DNA of 64,000 bases from Pseudoalteromonas piratica. GTDB taxonomy: Bacteria; Pseudomonadota; Gammaproteobacteria; Enterobacterales; Alteromonadaceae. The stretch is taken from contig NZ_CP009889.1 of NCBI RefSeq assembly GCF_000788395.1, positions 1,550,001 to 1,614,000 of the forward strand, written 5' to 3'. Below the pieces are notes generated by a model, which did no database searches, was not told where the DNA came from, and saw only the letters and a list, made by a program, of their open reading frames with translations. This document shows positions 44,899 to 53,925 of the stretch, piece by piece; the first letter of the stretch is position 1, and the number at the start of each line of letters is the position of its first letter. The position numbers and the translations under genes were made by a program.

Positions 44899-45609
44899 AT
44901 GAAAAAATACGCATTTCTCATTGCGGTTGGTTTACTTAGTAGCATGCCATGTATCGCACAAACACTTAATCCAAAACCCATAATAAATGCAATTGAGCAC
45001 AGCTTAAGTCAAAGCCAAACTTCCGAAAACCCTGACTTACGCCAACCTATTGTCAGTGTAAAGGGGCATTACAACCCATTTACGGGGACCACATTCATCA
45101 TTAACTTCGCAGAATTAGCGACGACTGAACAGCTTAATAAACAATTACTCAATTTAGCATCAGAAGAAAAAAAAGCGTCATTTCACGCAGCCCAACATGA
45201 AGCTAAAACCCTATCTCATCACGTATATCAATTAGAAAGAAAAATTAAAGCAATCGAGAAAGGTAATAGTAATGCAGAGCAACTTACCAGTTTGCGCCAT
45301 CAGTTAAGCGAACTGACATTTTCCAAAGCAAAAATAAACAATCAATATCGCAACGCCAAAATGGCCGTATTCAATGACATTATTGGCACAAACACAGTAC
45401 ACAATATCGAGCGTCAATTATCAGCTAATGTATGCCATTTAAATGATCAACAAAAGCAGTCGCTGAATACGCTTACCTTAGTATTAGTTGATGTTCAAAA
45501 TAGCCCACATGAAATTACATGGCATTTTTCAGATTTATTCACGTGTCAGGATAACTCATTGGCTGAACAGATAAAGTTTGCCAATACAAAACAAGTATCT
45601 AGATTTTAA
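44899..45609 (+). CDS. Exported coiled-coil protein of unknown function
   Basis: 236 residues. Signal peptide (MKKYAFLIAVGLLSSMPCIAQ), then short strands, and a coiled coil at about 85-155 (LLNLASEEKKASFHAAQHEAKTLSHHVYQLERKIKAIEKG..LRHQLSEL). Two cysteines late in the sequence (CHLND, CQDNS) could pair. No family recognised. The ATG has a GGAG site. Follows the collagenase-like gene and may work with it. Confidence 0.7.
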   Translation: MKKYAFLIAVGLLSSMPCIAQTLNPKPIINAIEHSLSQSQTSENPDLRQPIVSVKGHYNPFTGTTFIINFAELATTEQLNKQLLNLASEEKKASFHAAQHEAKTLSHHVYQLERKIKAIEKGNSNAEQLTSLRHQLSELTFSKAKINNQYRNAKMAVFNDIIGTNTVHNIERQLSANVCHLNDQQKQSLNTLTLVLVDVQNSPHEITWHFSDLFTCQDNSLAEQIKFANTKQVSRF

Positions 45610-45737
45610 ATAGGGAACTAAACTGATCAGATTTTCGAATTCTCACTAAGCGCAAAAGTTAATCCTTACCTATACTTGTGAGTAAAGTGTTGCTCATAAC
45701 TTAATGACTTTCTCATGTACTCACTATAGGTAAGCCA

Positions 45738-47357
45738 ATGTTCAATTTTGTAGCGCGAAGTTTAAGAATAAAGTTACTGTTAGTCTTTATCATGATGCTA
45801 CTTGCGTTCACCAGTGTGCATTTGGTTATAAGACAACATTGGACAATTCCACAATTAATTGCTCTTGAATTAGAAAAAGATAGAAAAGATATTTACCAGC
45901 TCAATTCCGCCCTGGCACGTGTATTTAACGAACTTGAGATGTTAGTTTATGATAATGCCGTTTGGGATGAGCTTTATAACGTCGTAATCAACAGCGACGT
46001 AGAGTACTTAAATGAAAACTATTTTATTCCAAAGTCATTCGTCTCACTTAAAATTAACGGAATGAGCTTTTTTGACAGTAAGCAGGCCCTAATTGCAGAG
46101 CTTGCTATTGATCAACAAAATACCCCATTAGCTCACTCCCCTTTTAACGTACTAGCAGACCCACTAAAAAATAAACTGTTAATAAGCCCACAAGAACTTG
46201 CCGCCAATAATAATCAAGTGTTATTTAAAAAAGGGTTTATCAATATTAACGGTAAATTAGTGCTGTTTATGAGTGGCAGTGTTTTACCTTCCTCTGGTAT
46301 GGGAGAACTTGCAGGTACCATGTTTGTGTGGAGCTATTTTGATAGCAAAATAGAGCAACAACTGTCTGAAATTATTCAAGCACCTGTTACCTCGTTATCA
46401 TTTTCACAAGCATCTAAGGTTAGCCCGCTCATCGCTTTTAGCGAGGTCGACACAGTAAATAGCATACGCAACGAGCAATCGAATATTAACGTAATATTTA
46501 ACGATGTTTTTAATCAACCTGCACTCGTGCTTAGCTACCCGAAACCAGAACGTATGTTCAACGATCACCTTTTTGAAACTTCTATGGTCATTGCCCTTGT
46601 AATGTCATTGCTTATTTTATTGGTGATTTATTTTATCTTGACCATCATGATTATTTTACCGCTTAGAAAGCTGCGAAGCACCGTTAAAGAAGTCATGGAC
46701 AGAGGTGATTATAAGCTATCAACACATATTGAACGGGCTGATGAAATTGGCCGTCTAGCGTACCTCATTGATATTTTATTTAGCAAAGTAAACGTGCAAC
46801 AAACCGCGCTGAAACGAAATAATCGACAACTTAAACGCTTAAGCGATACCGATCCTCTCACTGGCATTGCAAACCGAAGAGCAATGATGCAAGTTTTAGC
46901 ACACACCACTGAACAAGATATGCCTATCAGTGTCATCATGTTAGATATCGATTTTTTCAAAAAATATAATGATCACTACGGCCATCAACAAGGTGATTTA
47001 GCAATAAAAAGTGTTGCCAAGTCACTCAAAAAGCATGTTCAACGCAAAACCGACATTGTTGCACGCTATGGGGGGGAAGAGTTCGCAATCGTGTTACTTA
47101 ATACCAGTCTTCATGATGCTCAAACGCTTGCCTCAACAATGTGTGAGTCAATTGAAGCACTCAATATTGAACACCAGCATTCATCGGTTTCTTCCTATCT
47201 AACGGCATCATTTGGCGTAACAAGCTGCGAATTGTTTCGTGATTTTACCATTGAGACCCTGTTTCACCAGGCAGACAACGCACTTTATAAAGCCAAAGAG
47301 CAAGGTCGTAACCGCGTTGTCAGTTTCTCCATAACGCCCCATCAACATGCTGTTTAG
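45738..47357 (+). CDS. CHASE4-HAMP-GGDEF diguanylate cyclase
   Basis: 539 residues. Membrane helix at about 12-30, a periplasmic CHASE4-like domain (LNSALARVFNELEMLVYDNAVWDELYNVV) to about 275, a second helix at about 282-308, HAMP (LRKLRSTVKEVMDRGDYKLSTHIERADEIGRLA) and a GGDEF domain at about 365-530 with RYGGEEFAIVL, an active-site GGEEF. It makes c-di-GMP in response to a periplasmic ligand. An RxxD inhibitory site is not obvious. Single gene. Confidence 0.93.
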   Translation: MFNFVARSLRIKLLLVFIMMLLAFTSVHLVIRQHWTIPQLIALELEKDRKDIYQLNSALARVFNELEMLVYDNAVWDELYNVVINSDVEYLNENYFIPKSFVSLKINGMSFFDSKQALIAELAIDQQNTPLAHSPFNVLADPLKNKLLISPQELAANNNQVLFKKGFININGKLVLFMSGSVLPSSGMGELAGTMFVWSYFDSKIEQQLSEIIQAPVTSLSFSQASKVSPLIAFSEVDTVNSIRNEQSNINVIFNDVFNQPALVLSYPKPERMFNDHLFETSMVIALVMSLLILLVIYFILTIMIILPLRKLRSTVKEVMDRGDYKLSTHIERADEIGRLAYLIDILFSKVNVQQTALKRNNRQLKRLSDTDPLTGIANRRAMMQVLAHTTEQDMPISVIMLDIDFFKKYNDHYGHQQGDLAIKSVAKSLKKHVQRKTDIVARYGGEEFAIVLLNTSLHDAQTLASTMCESIEALNIEHQHSSVSSYLTASFGVTSCELFRDFTIETLFHQADNALYKAKEQGRNRVVSFSITPHQHAV

Positions 47358-47456
47358 ATTAGTAAAAGTTAATAAATGTGTTTGGAAACTACTTGGACAT
47401 TATTAAGTAGAAATTATTTGGAGGGCTAACAACTGAGGTGAAATTGCTAGGCCCTT

Positions 47457-48275
47457 TTATAAATAAGGCGTTAAAGTAGGTGCCATATTTTCCGGTAACC
47501 AGCGTAACATGACCGCTTTAAACTGCTCGCTTTGATTAACATTATTCAAAACATTATTGATTGCTTTTACTGTTTCATCGCCTTGGGCATTTTTACTGCA
47601 ACCAATATAGCCCTTAGAAACCGCTTTCGCTTCCAATACACTCAGCTGAATAAGCGAATCTTGTTTATCCATCGTAGTTTTTAAAAAAGTATGCTCACTA
47701 GGGTAACCTACAATAATATCAACGCGACCTTTCATCAGCATATACGTTAAACTTTCAAGCGTATCGCGCCCTGCACGCGCTGAAACTTGTGGCTCAGGTG
47801 ATAAAGCAATAATTTCATCAATTTCTTTTCCAAAAGAGCGATTAAGCGTAGTTCCAATTGTTAAACCATGATTTAAAATCAAACGCGTTAAAGACACAGG
47901 GCTTTTACTGTCTAACCCAAGTTTTTCTGCCGTTGTTTTTCGCATTGCAATAGCAGGAGATAACCCTAATGTTGAGTACTCATCGGTGAAACGTATGAAT
48001 TTTCTACGTTCATCATTGCGATAAAGCGACGCCATACAATAAACTTCGTCGTCTTTATTAATTGCTTTTACCGCGCGACTTGCCGGCATAACATGCCGTT
48101 TAAATTGATATCCAACTAAATTCGCTGACACTAAGTCAATTACTAGCTCATCTCGTCCTTGGCCCGAAAAATCGCCTTCTAAAATATAATAAGGAGGATA
48201 ATCAACCACAATCCAGTTAATCACACCAGCAAGGCAATACGTGGGGAGCAGCAATACAAGTAACAAAATTCGCAC
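47457..48275 (-). CDS. Periplasmic solute-binding protein (family 3-like)
   Basis: 272 residues. The GTG at 48275 is preferred, with GAGG eight bases upstream, giving MRILLLVLLLPTYCLAG as a signal peptide. IVVDYPPYYILEGDFSGQGRDELVIDLV and RVDIIVGYPSEHTFL match amino-acid-type periplasmic binding proteins. No permease or ATPase is adjacent, so it may serve an unlinked transporter or a signalling protein. A longer start at 48299 exists. Confidence 0.8.
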   Translation of the reverse strand: MRILLLVLLLPTYCLAGVINWIVVDYPPYYILEGDFSGQGRDELVIDLVSANLVGYQFKRHVMPASRAVKAINKDDEVYCMASLYRNDERRKFIRFTDEYSTLGLSPAIAMRKTTAEKLGLDSKSPVSLTRLILNHGLTIGTTLNRSFGKEIDEIIALSPEPQVSARAGRDTLESLTYMLMKGRVDIIVGYPSEHTFLKTTMDKQDSLIQLSVLEAKAVSKGYIGCSKNAQGDETVKAINNVLNNVNQSEQFKAVMLRWLPENMAPTLTPYL

Positions 48276-48428
48276 TTTTCTCGCCTCTAATACAACCACT
48301 TACTAAGTTTAGGCTATCACGTTGAAAATTTTCAGTAATATTTATTTTTACTATTAAATTAAGTGCTTATGCTTTGATGGTATTAAAAAATATCTGACCT
48401 ACTTTCTCAATTTATGCACAAGGAGAAA

Positions 48429-48473
48429 ATGGCACCCCATGGCTTTCTAAAAACATCTTTGCTAAATTGCTAA
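48429..48473 (+). CDS. Possible 14-residue leader peptide
   Basis: MAPHGFLKTSLLNC then stop. AAGGAG stands three bases before its ATG, a better ribosome site than that of the GNAT gene 41 bases further on. Its role is unknown; it may be a translation leader or a chance frame. Confidence 0.3.
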   Translation: MAPHGFLKTSLLNC

Positions 48474-48514
48474 CCCGCGGCTGCACAACACTTTCAGTCA
48501 CAAAGAGAAAAACC

Positions 48515-48946
48515 ATGATTGTAGATAATGTGCTTCCCAGCGACTATGCTGAAATGCTCGACGTTTGGGAAAACTCAGTCCGAGCAACGCATGACTTTAT
48601 TACAGAAGAAGACATTGCGTTTTTTAAACCCATTATTTTAGAGCACGCGTTTCCAGTGGTAACGCTAAAGTGTATTAAAAATGATGTGGGTGCAATATTA
48701 GGATTTATTGGCGTTCATCAAAACAAAATTGAAATGCTGTTTGTGCTAAATGCAGCACGCGGCCAAGGCATTGGTTCAGCATTACTAAAATTCGCCAAGG
48801 ATCATTTAGCGGCCACTAAAGTAGATGTTAACGAACAAAATCCAAGTGCAGTTGGTTTTTACCAACATCATGGCTTTTGTATTACATCACGTTCGCCACT
48901 AGATGATATGGGTAAACCTTTTCCAATATTGCATATGACGTTATAA
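48515..48946 (+). CDS. GNAT family N-acetyltransferase
   Basis: 143 residues from ATG at 48515. MIVDNVLPSDYAEMLDVWENSVRATHDFITEEDIAFF is the N-terminus of the YjaB/PhnO-like GNAT group; the acetyl-CoA loop is NAARGQGIGSALL, and EQNPSAVGFYQHHGFCI ends the fold. An upstream in-frame extension to 48467 lacks a ribosome site. A terminator follows at 48995. Confidence 0.88.
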   Translation: MIVDNVLPSDYAEMLDVWENSVRATHDFITEEDIAFFKPIILEHAFPVVTLKCIKNDVGAILGFIGVHQNKIEMLFVLNAARGQGIGSALLKFAKDHLAATKVDVNEQNPSAVGFYQHHGFCITSRSPLDDMGKPFPILHMTL

Positions 48947-48994
48947 ACCATTGTGAATAGCTCGGTTTGGCGTAAACACTTTGTGAGAACTAAG

Positions 48995-49022
48995 GCCCAA
49001 AGCTAATAACTTTGGGCTTTTG
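48995..49022 (+). terminator. Intrinsic terminator
   Basis: GCCCAAAG, seven-base loop, CTTTGGGC, then TTTTGCG, 48 bases after the GNAT stop. Confidence 0.8.
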
Positions 49023-49063
49023 CGTTTTACGCCGCAATCAAACAATAATAAATGGAATAGACC

Positions 49064-49585
49064 ATGCGGAAAATCGAGGTTTTACCTTACAACCCAAGTT
49101 GGGCTTCACAATTTAAAAATGATGCTGCGTTAATCACCTCAATTCTTTCTAGCAATTTAATTGCAATTGATCATATTGGCAGTACAGCTGTGCCAAATCT
49201 AGCAGCAAAACCGGTTATTGATATTTTACTGGAAGTAAACTCGCTCGATGTGCTCGATACGTGCAACGAAGCGCTTCAACACATTGGATACAAAGCCAAA
49301 GGTGAGAATGGCATTACTGGCCGCCGCTATTACCAAAAAGGTGGAGATAATCGCAGTCATCATATCCATGCGTTTGTAAAAGGGGATGAACAACTCTTTA
49401 AGCACCGTGTTTTTCGCGACTACCTTATTGCATTTCCGTCAATCGCTAACGACTATGCAAAAGTAAAACTTAATGCTGCAACAAATTGTAACAATAACAG
49501 TGCGTTATATTGCGAAATGAAAAATGATTTTATTGCTGAGCATTTAGCAAATGCAGTAAAGTGGGCAAATCAAATTAAATGTTAA
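49064..49585 (+). CDS. GrpB family (UPF0157) protein
   Basis: 173 residues matching the GrpB/UPF0157 family, a nucleotidyltransferase-like fold: VLPYNPSWASQFKNDAALI, AIDHIGSTAVPNLAAKPVIDILLEV, GRRYYQKGGDNRSHHIHAFVKG and YAKVKLNAA. The acidic pairs of the nucleotidyltransferase active site are kept. Function unproven; some members are fused to dephospho-CoA kinase. First gene after the terminator at 48995. Confidence 0.9.
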   Translation: MRKIEVLPYNPSWASQFKNDAALITSILSSNLIAIDHIGSTAVPNLAAKPVIDILLEVNSLDVLDTCNEALQHIGYKAKGENGITGRRYYQKGGDNRSHHIHAFVKGDEQLFKHRVFRDYLIAFPSIANDYAKVKLNAATNCNNNSALYCEMKNDFIAEHLANAVKWANQIKC

Positions 49586-49678
49586 GAATATCACTCAACA
49601 CTTTGTTTTAAGCTAACCATAGTTAGTGACTTTTACCTTTAAGCGATTAGTTTAAGCGCTATTAATAACAGGAAAATA

Positions 49679-50317
49679 ATGGATAATAACGCCCTCTCAG
49701 TCGATACATTTAATCGTTTAGCAAAGCAATATCAAGATAAGTATATGGACTTCGACCATTACTTTGATAGTTACGATACCTTTTGCCAGTTATTAAACAC
49801 CAAAAACGCTAGCGTACTCGAAATTGGTTGCGGCCCCGGTAATGTAACTCGATACCTGCTAAATAAACGAAGCGATCTTCAGATCACAGGCATAGATCTG
49901 GCACCCAATATGATTGAACTTGCCAAAGCGAATAATCCAACAGCTCACTTTAAAGTGATGGACTCACGTAATCTAAGTGATTTAAATCATCACTATGACG
50001 CTGTATTTAGCGGCTTTTGCACACCTTACTTAAATAGCCAAGAAGTTGAAAATCTGATTAAAGAAGTGTCGAAGTGTTTGAACGTGGGTGGCCTTTTCCA
50101 TATCAGCACTATGGAAGGTGAAAGTGCTCGCTCAGGCTTGCAAACATCCAGCAAGGGCGATCAAATGTACATTTACTATCATACCTTTAGTGACCTTGCA
50201 GCCATGCTTGAAAAATATGCGTTTGATATTATTAAGGTTGACCGTAAAGTGATGAATTCAGATGCAACAACACCTGATACCGATCTCTTCATTTACGCTA
50301 AAAAACGCGCGCAATAG
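49679..50317 (+). CDS. Class I SAM-dependent methyltransferase
   Basis: 212 residues. Motif I VLEIGCGPGNVTRYLL, acidic Asp (GIDLAPNMIELAKAN), motif IV DAVFSGFCTPYL and a small-molecule lid. AGGAAA precedes the ATG. It is followed by a short gene nine bases later; the two and the PhzF gene probably form an operon. Substrate unknown. Confidence 0.9.
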   Translation: MDNNALSVDTFNRLAKQYQDKYMDFDHYFDSYDTFCQLLNTKNASVLEIGCGPGNVTRYLLNKRSDLQITGIDLAPNMIELAKANNPTAHFKVMDSRNLSDLNHHYDAVFSGFCTPYLNSQEVENLIKEVSKCLNVGGLFHISTMEGESARSGLQTSSKGDQMYIYYHTFSDLAAMLEKYAFDIIKVDRKVMNSDATTPDTDLFIYAKKRAQ

Positions 50318-50325
50318 GAAGTACT

Positions 50326-50697
50326 ATGTTTAACCAACACGTGCTCTACGTCACCATAAATAAAGATCACATCACGATTGATAACTTTGACGCTAACAAG
50401 CAGGAAGTGATCACTGGCGCGTTTTCTAATGCGCGTTTAGCTATCGCACATTTTCAAACTTGCGAAGCTCAGTTAAAAGAAGCCATCAGCCGCGTACAAA
50501 GCAAATCATTGCTGCAAAGCCTTACATTAGTAATGCATCAACAAGTACTCAACGACGGTGGTTTATGTGAAATTGAAGAGCGTATTTTACTTGAGCTTGG
50601 GTTAGGCGCTGGTGCAAGCAAAGTATTTATCTGGCAAGGTGAACCACTTACCAGTGAGCTGATAAAGCAAAAAATTTACGAGAAAGGACAATCATGA
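50326..50697 (+). CDS. Protein of unknown function
   Basis: 123 residues, no signal peptide. Strand-rich N-terminus (VLYVTINKDHITIDNFDANKQEVITGAFSNARLAIAHFQTC) followed by helices, with LLELGLGAGASKVFIWQGEPL near the C-terminus. This looks like a small ribonuclease-H-like/actin-type fragment in spacing, but no family is assigned. Its last four bases overlap the PhzF gene start (ATGA), so it is translationally coupled to it. Confidence 0.6.
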   Translation: MFNQHVLYVTINKDHITIDNFDANKQEVITGAFSNARLAIAHFQTCEAQLKEAISRVQSKSLLQSLTLVMHQQVLNDGGLCEIEERILLELGLGAGASKVFIWQGEPLTSELIKQKIYEKGQS

Positions 50698-51491
50698 AAC
50701 TTGAAATGCACGTAGTTGATGCGTTTACAAATGAGCTGTTTAAAGGCAATTCTGCGGCTGTAATCATCACAACTGAATGGCTGCCAAAACACAAAATGCA
50801 GGCCATTGCGAGCGAGAACAATTTATCCGAAACCGCATATTTAGTAAAAGATAGCAAAGGTGTTTTTCATATTCGCTGGTTTTCACCGCTCACTGAGATT
50901 GATTTTTGTGGCCACGCAACACTTGCTTCCGCCTTTGTTTTATTTTCGAAGCACCCTGAAATATCAAAGCTTAAATTTTTCGCAAGTGCGGTAGGCGAAA
51001 TGACTATCGTTAAAAACGCCCTTGGCCGCATTGAAATGGATTTTCCAAATCGCCAACCAGTGCTTGTTGCCACCAGCGACATTCCCAAAGCTTTGCTTGA
51101 GGGGCTTTCACACCCGCCTATTGAGGTGCTTAAAAACAATCAAGCTTACTTCGCCATTTATGATAATGAAGCGACTATCAATGCGATCACCACCGATTCT
51201 GACAAGCTCAAACAGCTGGCCCCTTTTGATGTTACGGTGAGTGCACCAAGTAAAGACTTTGATTGCGCATCACGTTATTTTTGGCCAGCCAATGGCGGTG
51301 ATGAAGACCCTGTAACCGGCTCTATTCACACAGGCATCGCACCTTACTGGGCTGAGAAACTTAATAAGCAACAGATTGTGGCGCTGCAAGCATCAAAACG
51401 CAGTGGCATTTTGTACTGTGAAGTAAGCGATGAGCGTGTAAAAATATCAGGTGATGCAGTGCAATACCTTTCAGGCACCATTACAGTTTAA
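50694..51491 (+). CDS. PhzF family isomerase/epimerase-like protein
   Basis: 265 residues, two similar alpha/beta barrels. HVVDAFTNELFKGNSAAVIIT, the catalytic Glu in ENNLSETAYLV, DFCGHATLASA, then SRYFWPANGGDEDPVTGSIHTGIAPYWAEKL. This is a PhzF/DapF-like fold; the family isomerises small metabolites. No phenazine genes lie nearby, so it is the common housekeeping-like YddE type. Last gene of its short operon. Confidence 0.92.
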   Translation: MKLEMHVVDAFTNELFKGNSAAVIITTEWLPKHKMQAIASENNLSETAYLVKDSKGVFHIRWFSPLTEIDFCGHATLASAFVLFSKHPEISKLKFFASAVGEMTIVKNALGRIEMDFPNRQPVLVATSDIPKALLEGLSHPPIEVLKNNQAYFAIYDNEATINAITTDSDKLKQLAPFDVTVSAPSKDFDCASRYFWPANGGDEDPVTGSIHTGIAPYWAEKLNKQQIVALQASKRSGILYCEVSDERVKISGDAVQYLSGTITV

Positions 51492-51509
51492 ATAAGTTCC
51501 GCATTAACA

Positions 51510-51917
51510 TCACTTCAGCTTGTTCGGCTTAGCTTTTAGGCGTTTACCTGCAAGGTTTAAAAAACGCTGAAACGTAGGACAAACTAAATGATGAGGCGCG
51601 CTACACTCAGCAGCGTGCCTTAAACCATCGCGTATCGCAGTCATCGATTTTATTTGCTTATCAAGCTCATCTGCCTTTTCTAGCAATAATGAACGATTCA
51701 CCTCAACACCATTTGGCAATAGCATTTTAGCAATTTCATCGAGCGATAACCCCACGTAGCGCCCCAAATTAATCAGCGCTAATTTTTCGATCACTTGCTT
51801 GTCATAATAACGGCGCAAACCATTGCGCCCTGCTGAGCGAATAAGTCCTTTCTCTTCATAATAGCGCAGTGTAGAAGGCTTAAGCCCTGACTGCTTTGCC
51901 ACTTCTGCAATATCCAT
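51510..51917 (-). CDS. MerR family transcriptional regulator
   Basis: 135 residues from ATG at 51917, with GGAAGGG six bases upstream. Winged HTH MDIAEVAKQSGLKPSTLRYYEEKGLIRSAGRNGLRRYY at the N-terminus, dimerisation helix LEKADELDKQIKSMTAIRDGL, and a C-terminal CSAPHHLVC with two cysteines as effector site. It faces a methyltransferase gene across a classic MerR promoter (51938-51968) and should activate it. The effector is unknown; cysteines suggest metal or electrophile. Confidence 0.9.
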   Translation of the reverse strand: MDIAEVAKQSGLKPSTLRYYEEKGLIRSAGRNGLRRYYDKQVIEKLALINLGRYVGLSLDEIAKMLLPNGVEVNRSLLLEKADELDKQIKSMTAIRDGLRHAAECSAPHHLVCPTFQRFLNLAGKRLKAKPNKLK

Positions 51918-51937
51918 TAATACCCTTCCTACAACAC

Positions 51938-51968
51938 TTGACTTAAAGTCGACTTGAAGTAATAGACT
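51938..51968 (+). promoter_or_regulatory. MerR-type promoter of the methyltransferase gene
   Basis: TTGACT (-35, 51938) and TAGACT (-10, 51963) are separated by 19 bases, the over-long spacer that MerR activators twist open. The spacer holds the near-perfect palindrome ACTTAAAGTCGACTTGAAGT (51941-51960). The start of the methyltransferase is 32 bases beyond the -10. Confidence 0.85.
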
Positions 51969-52000
51969 TATTCTATTCGTTAACAACACAGGCGTAAATA

Positions 52001-52606
52001 ATGACATTTGATAATATGTGGGATGTGCGATTTGCAGAACAGGAATATGCGTATGGCACTCAGCCAAATACCTTTTTACAACAGCAGATTGCACAACTTA
52101 AGCAAGGTAAATTGCTCACGTTAGCCGAAGGTGAAGGTCGCAATGCTGTATTTTTAGCAAAGCAAGGTTTTAAGGTGGTTGCCGTTGATGCATCTGTTGA
52201 GGGAATTAAAAAAGCAAAACATTTAGCTGCCATAAATAGTGTGGAAATTGAATTTATTCATGCCGATTTGACCACATTTGATCTTGGTGAAAACCGCTGG
52301 GACAGTGTGGTGTCGATATTCTCACCACTCGCAGAAACAGAACGGCATCACTTGCATCAAAAAGTGGTAAAAAGTTTAAAGCCAAATGGTACTTTTTTAA
52401 TGGAGGCTTATACGCCAGAGCAAATTAAATTTGCGACCGGTGGCGGTAATGATGTCTCAACCATGCTTACCAAAGAGCAAGCTAAACGTGAATTAAAGGG
52501 ACTCGATTTCAAGTTACTGCAAGAAATAGAACGCAGTGTCATTGAAGGCAAGTTTCACACAGGTAATGCGTCAGTGTTGCAAGTAATTGCTAAAAAAGCG
52601 ATATAA
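52001..52606 (+). CDS. TehB-like SAM-dependent methyltransferase (MerR-regulated)
   Basis: 201 residues. WDVRFAEQEYAYGTQPNTFL and LLTLAEGEGRNAVFLAKQGFKVVAVDAS (motif I with GEGRN) are typical of small TehB-like methyltransferases that detoxify tellurite/selenite or thiols. It is divergent from and probably activated by the MerR regulator. ATG has AGGCG upstream. Substrate unproven. Confidence 0.9.
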   Translation: MTFDNMWDVRFAEQEYAYGTQPNTFLQQQIAQLKQGKLLTLAEGEGRNAVFLAKQGFKVVAVDASVEGIKKAKHLAAINSVEIEFIHADLTTFDLGENRWDSVVSIFSPLAETERHHLHQKVVKSLKPNGTFLMEAYTPEQIKFATGGGNDVSTMLTKEQAKRELKGLDFKLLQEIERSVIEGKFHTGNASVLQVIAKKAI

Positions 52607-52672
52607 ATCAGTACTCTAAAATGATACAAAGGCGTTCATGCCATTTATTTTAATACGCAAAAGGAAGTTAAA

Positions 52673-53422
52673 ATGCGTTTATCCCTGACTTTAGCGCTAA
52701 TTTTAGCAATTAGCAGTGGCGGACTTTTAGCCAGCACCAATAACACAATTTATGATGAATTACGGGACCGCAATATTCCTGTTACGGTTTCTAAGCCTAT
52801 AAATTCAGCAAGTTGCACGCAAAAAAATCAATGTCCGGTCGCCATAATTAGCGCAGGTTACGGCATTAAGCATACAAAGTATCAATTTATTGAAGCCCTG
52901 CTTAAACAGCGTGGATTTTTAACCATTGCCGTTGGTCATGAGTTGCCAAGCGATCCACCACTATCGACCACTGGCAATTTATACCAAACACGCAGTGAAA
53001 ATTGGCAGCGTGGCGCAGCCACTTTGCGTTTTGTAAGATCTTTTCTTGGCGAAAAATTTGTTGGGTATAACTTTAATGCGCTCACGCTTATAGGTCATTC
53101 AAATGGTGGGGATATTTCGTCGTGGCTTGCAAATGAACACGTCGATTTTATTGAGCGTGTGATTACCATTGATCATCGCCGTGTGCCACTTCCGCGAAAT
53201 CACAATATCAAAGTGCTATCAATTCGTGGCAGCGATTTCCCAGCAGATGAAGGCGTGCTTTACACACCAAGTGAATTAAGTGAATACCCTGTCTGTATCG
53301 TTAAAATTGATAAGTCTCGCCATAACGATATGTACGATGGCGGCCCGACTTGGTTAAAAGAAGCCATTATCGACAAAATCGCGCTATTTTTAACTAATAA
53401 GCCCTGTGACAATAAGCGTTAA
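52673..53422 (+). CDS. Exported alpha/beta-hydrolase-like protein
   Basis: 249 residues with a signal peptide (MRLSLTLALILAISSGGLLAS). The nucleophile elbow is LIGHSNGGDISSW (Ser in GHSNG), and the late His could be in KIDKSRHNDMYDGG. The acid residue candidate is the Asp of DFPADEG. Serine hydrolase fold, periplasmic; substrate unknown. It ends four bases before the next gene. Confidence 0.85.
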   Translation: MRLSLTLALILAISSGGLLASTNNTIYDELRDRNIPVTVSKPINSASCTQKNQCPVAIISAGYGIKHTKYQFIEALLKQRGFLTIAVGHELPSDPPLSTTGNLYQTRSENWQRGAATLRFVRSFLGEKFVGYNFNALTLIGHSNGGDISSWLANEHVDFIERVITIDHRRVPLPRNHNIKVLSIRGSDFPADEGVLYTPSELSEYPVCIVKIDKSRHNDMYDGGPTWLKEAIIDKIALFLTNKPCDNKR

Positions 53423-53426
53423 TACA

Positions 53427-53921
53427 ATGACAAAACAAAGCTTGTTCAATACACAACGCCTCAACATAAAAGCTCTGAATACACCGCTCGGAAGCAGTGA
53501 ACTATGCCAACTGGTGTGTATTTTAAGTGATGAGGTTACCGAACATTTGCCGCCAAGTTTTCAGGGAATAACAAGCGAACATGCAGCCAAAACATGGTTA
53601 AACGAACAAGTACAAACTAGCCAAGTATACGGTCTTTACTTAAATGACGTGGTGCAACTTGCAGGGCTTTTAATTATTTATGTTGAAAATCATCAAGCCC
53701 ATATTGGCTATTTGTTTGCAAAATCACATTGGGGTAAAGGCTTAGCAACTGAGTTGCTGGCGGGTTTAATTGCCTATGGTAAATCACACAATGAGTGGCA
53801 TGTTATCAATGGCGGTGTCAGCAAAGATAACAGAGCCTCAGCCCATGTACTAACAAAACAGGGCTTTGTTGAAACACCATCAAATAATAGCGACATGCTG
53901 CACTTTGAGTTAACTCTGTAA
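53427..53921 (+). CDS. GNAT family N-acetyltransferase (RimJ/RimL-like)
   Basis: 164 residues from ATG at 53427, just after the hydrolase stop; a GTG at 53406 would overlap it. LFNTQRLNIKALN..., the acetyl-CoA loop in HIGYLFAKSHWGKGLATELLAGLIAYG and GGVSKDNRASAHVLTKQGFVE are the RimJ-like features. Acceptor unknown, possibly a ribosomal or amino-acid substrate. Stop to next start is four bases. Confidence 0.88.
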   Translation: MTKQSLFNTQRLNIKALNTPLGSSELCQLVCILSDEVTEHLPPSFQGITSEHAAKTWLNEQVQTSQVYGLYLNDVVQLAGLLIIYVENHQAHIGYLFAKSHWGKGLATELLAGLIAYGKSHNEWHVINGGVSKDNRASAHVLTKQGFVETPSNNSDMLHFELTL

Positions 53922-53925
53922 CACT

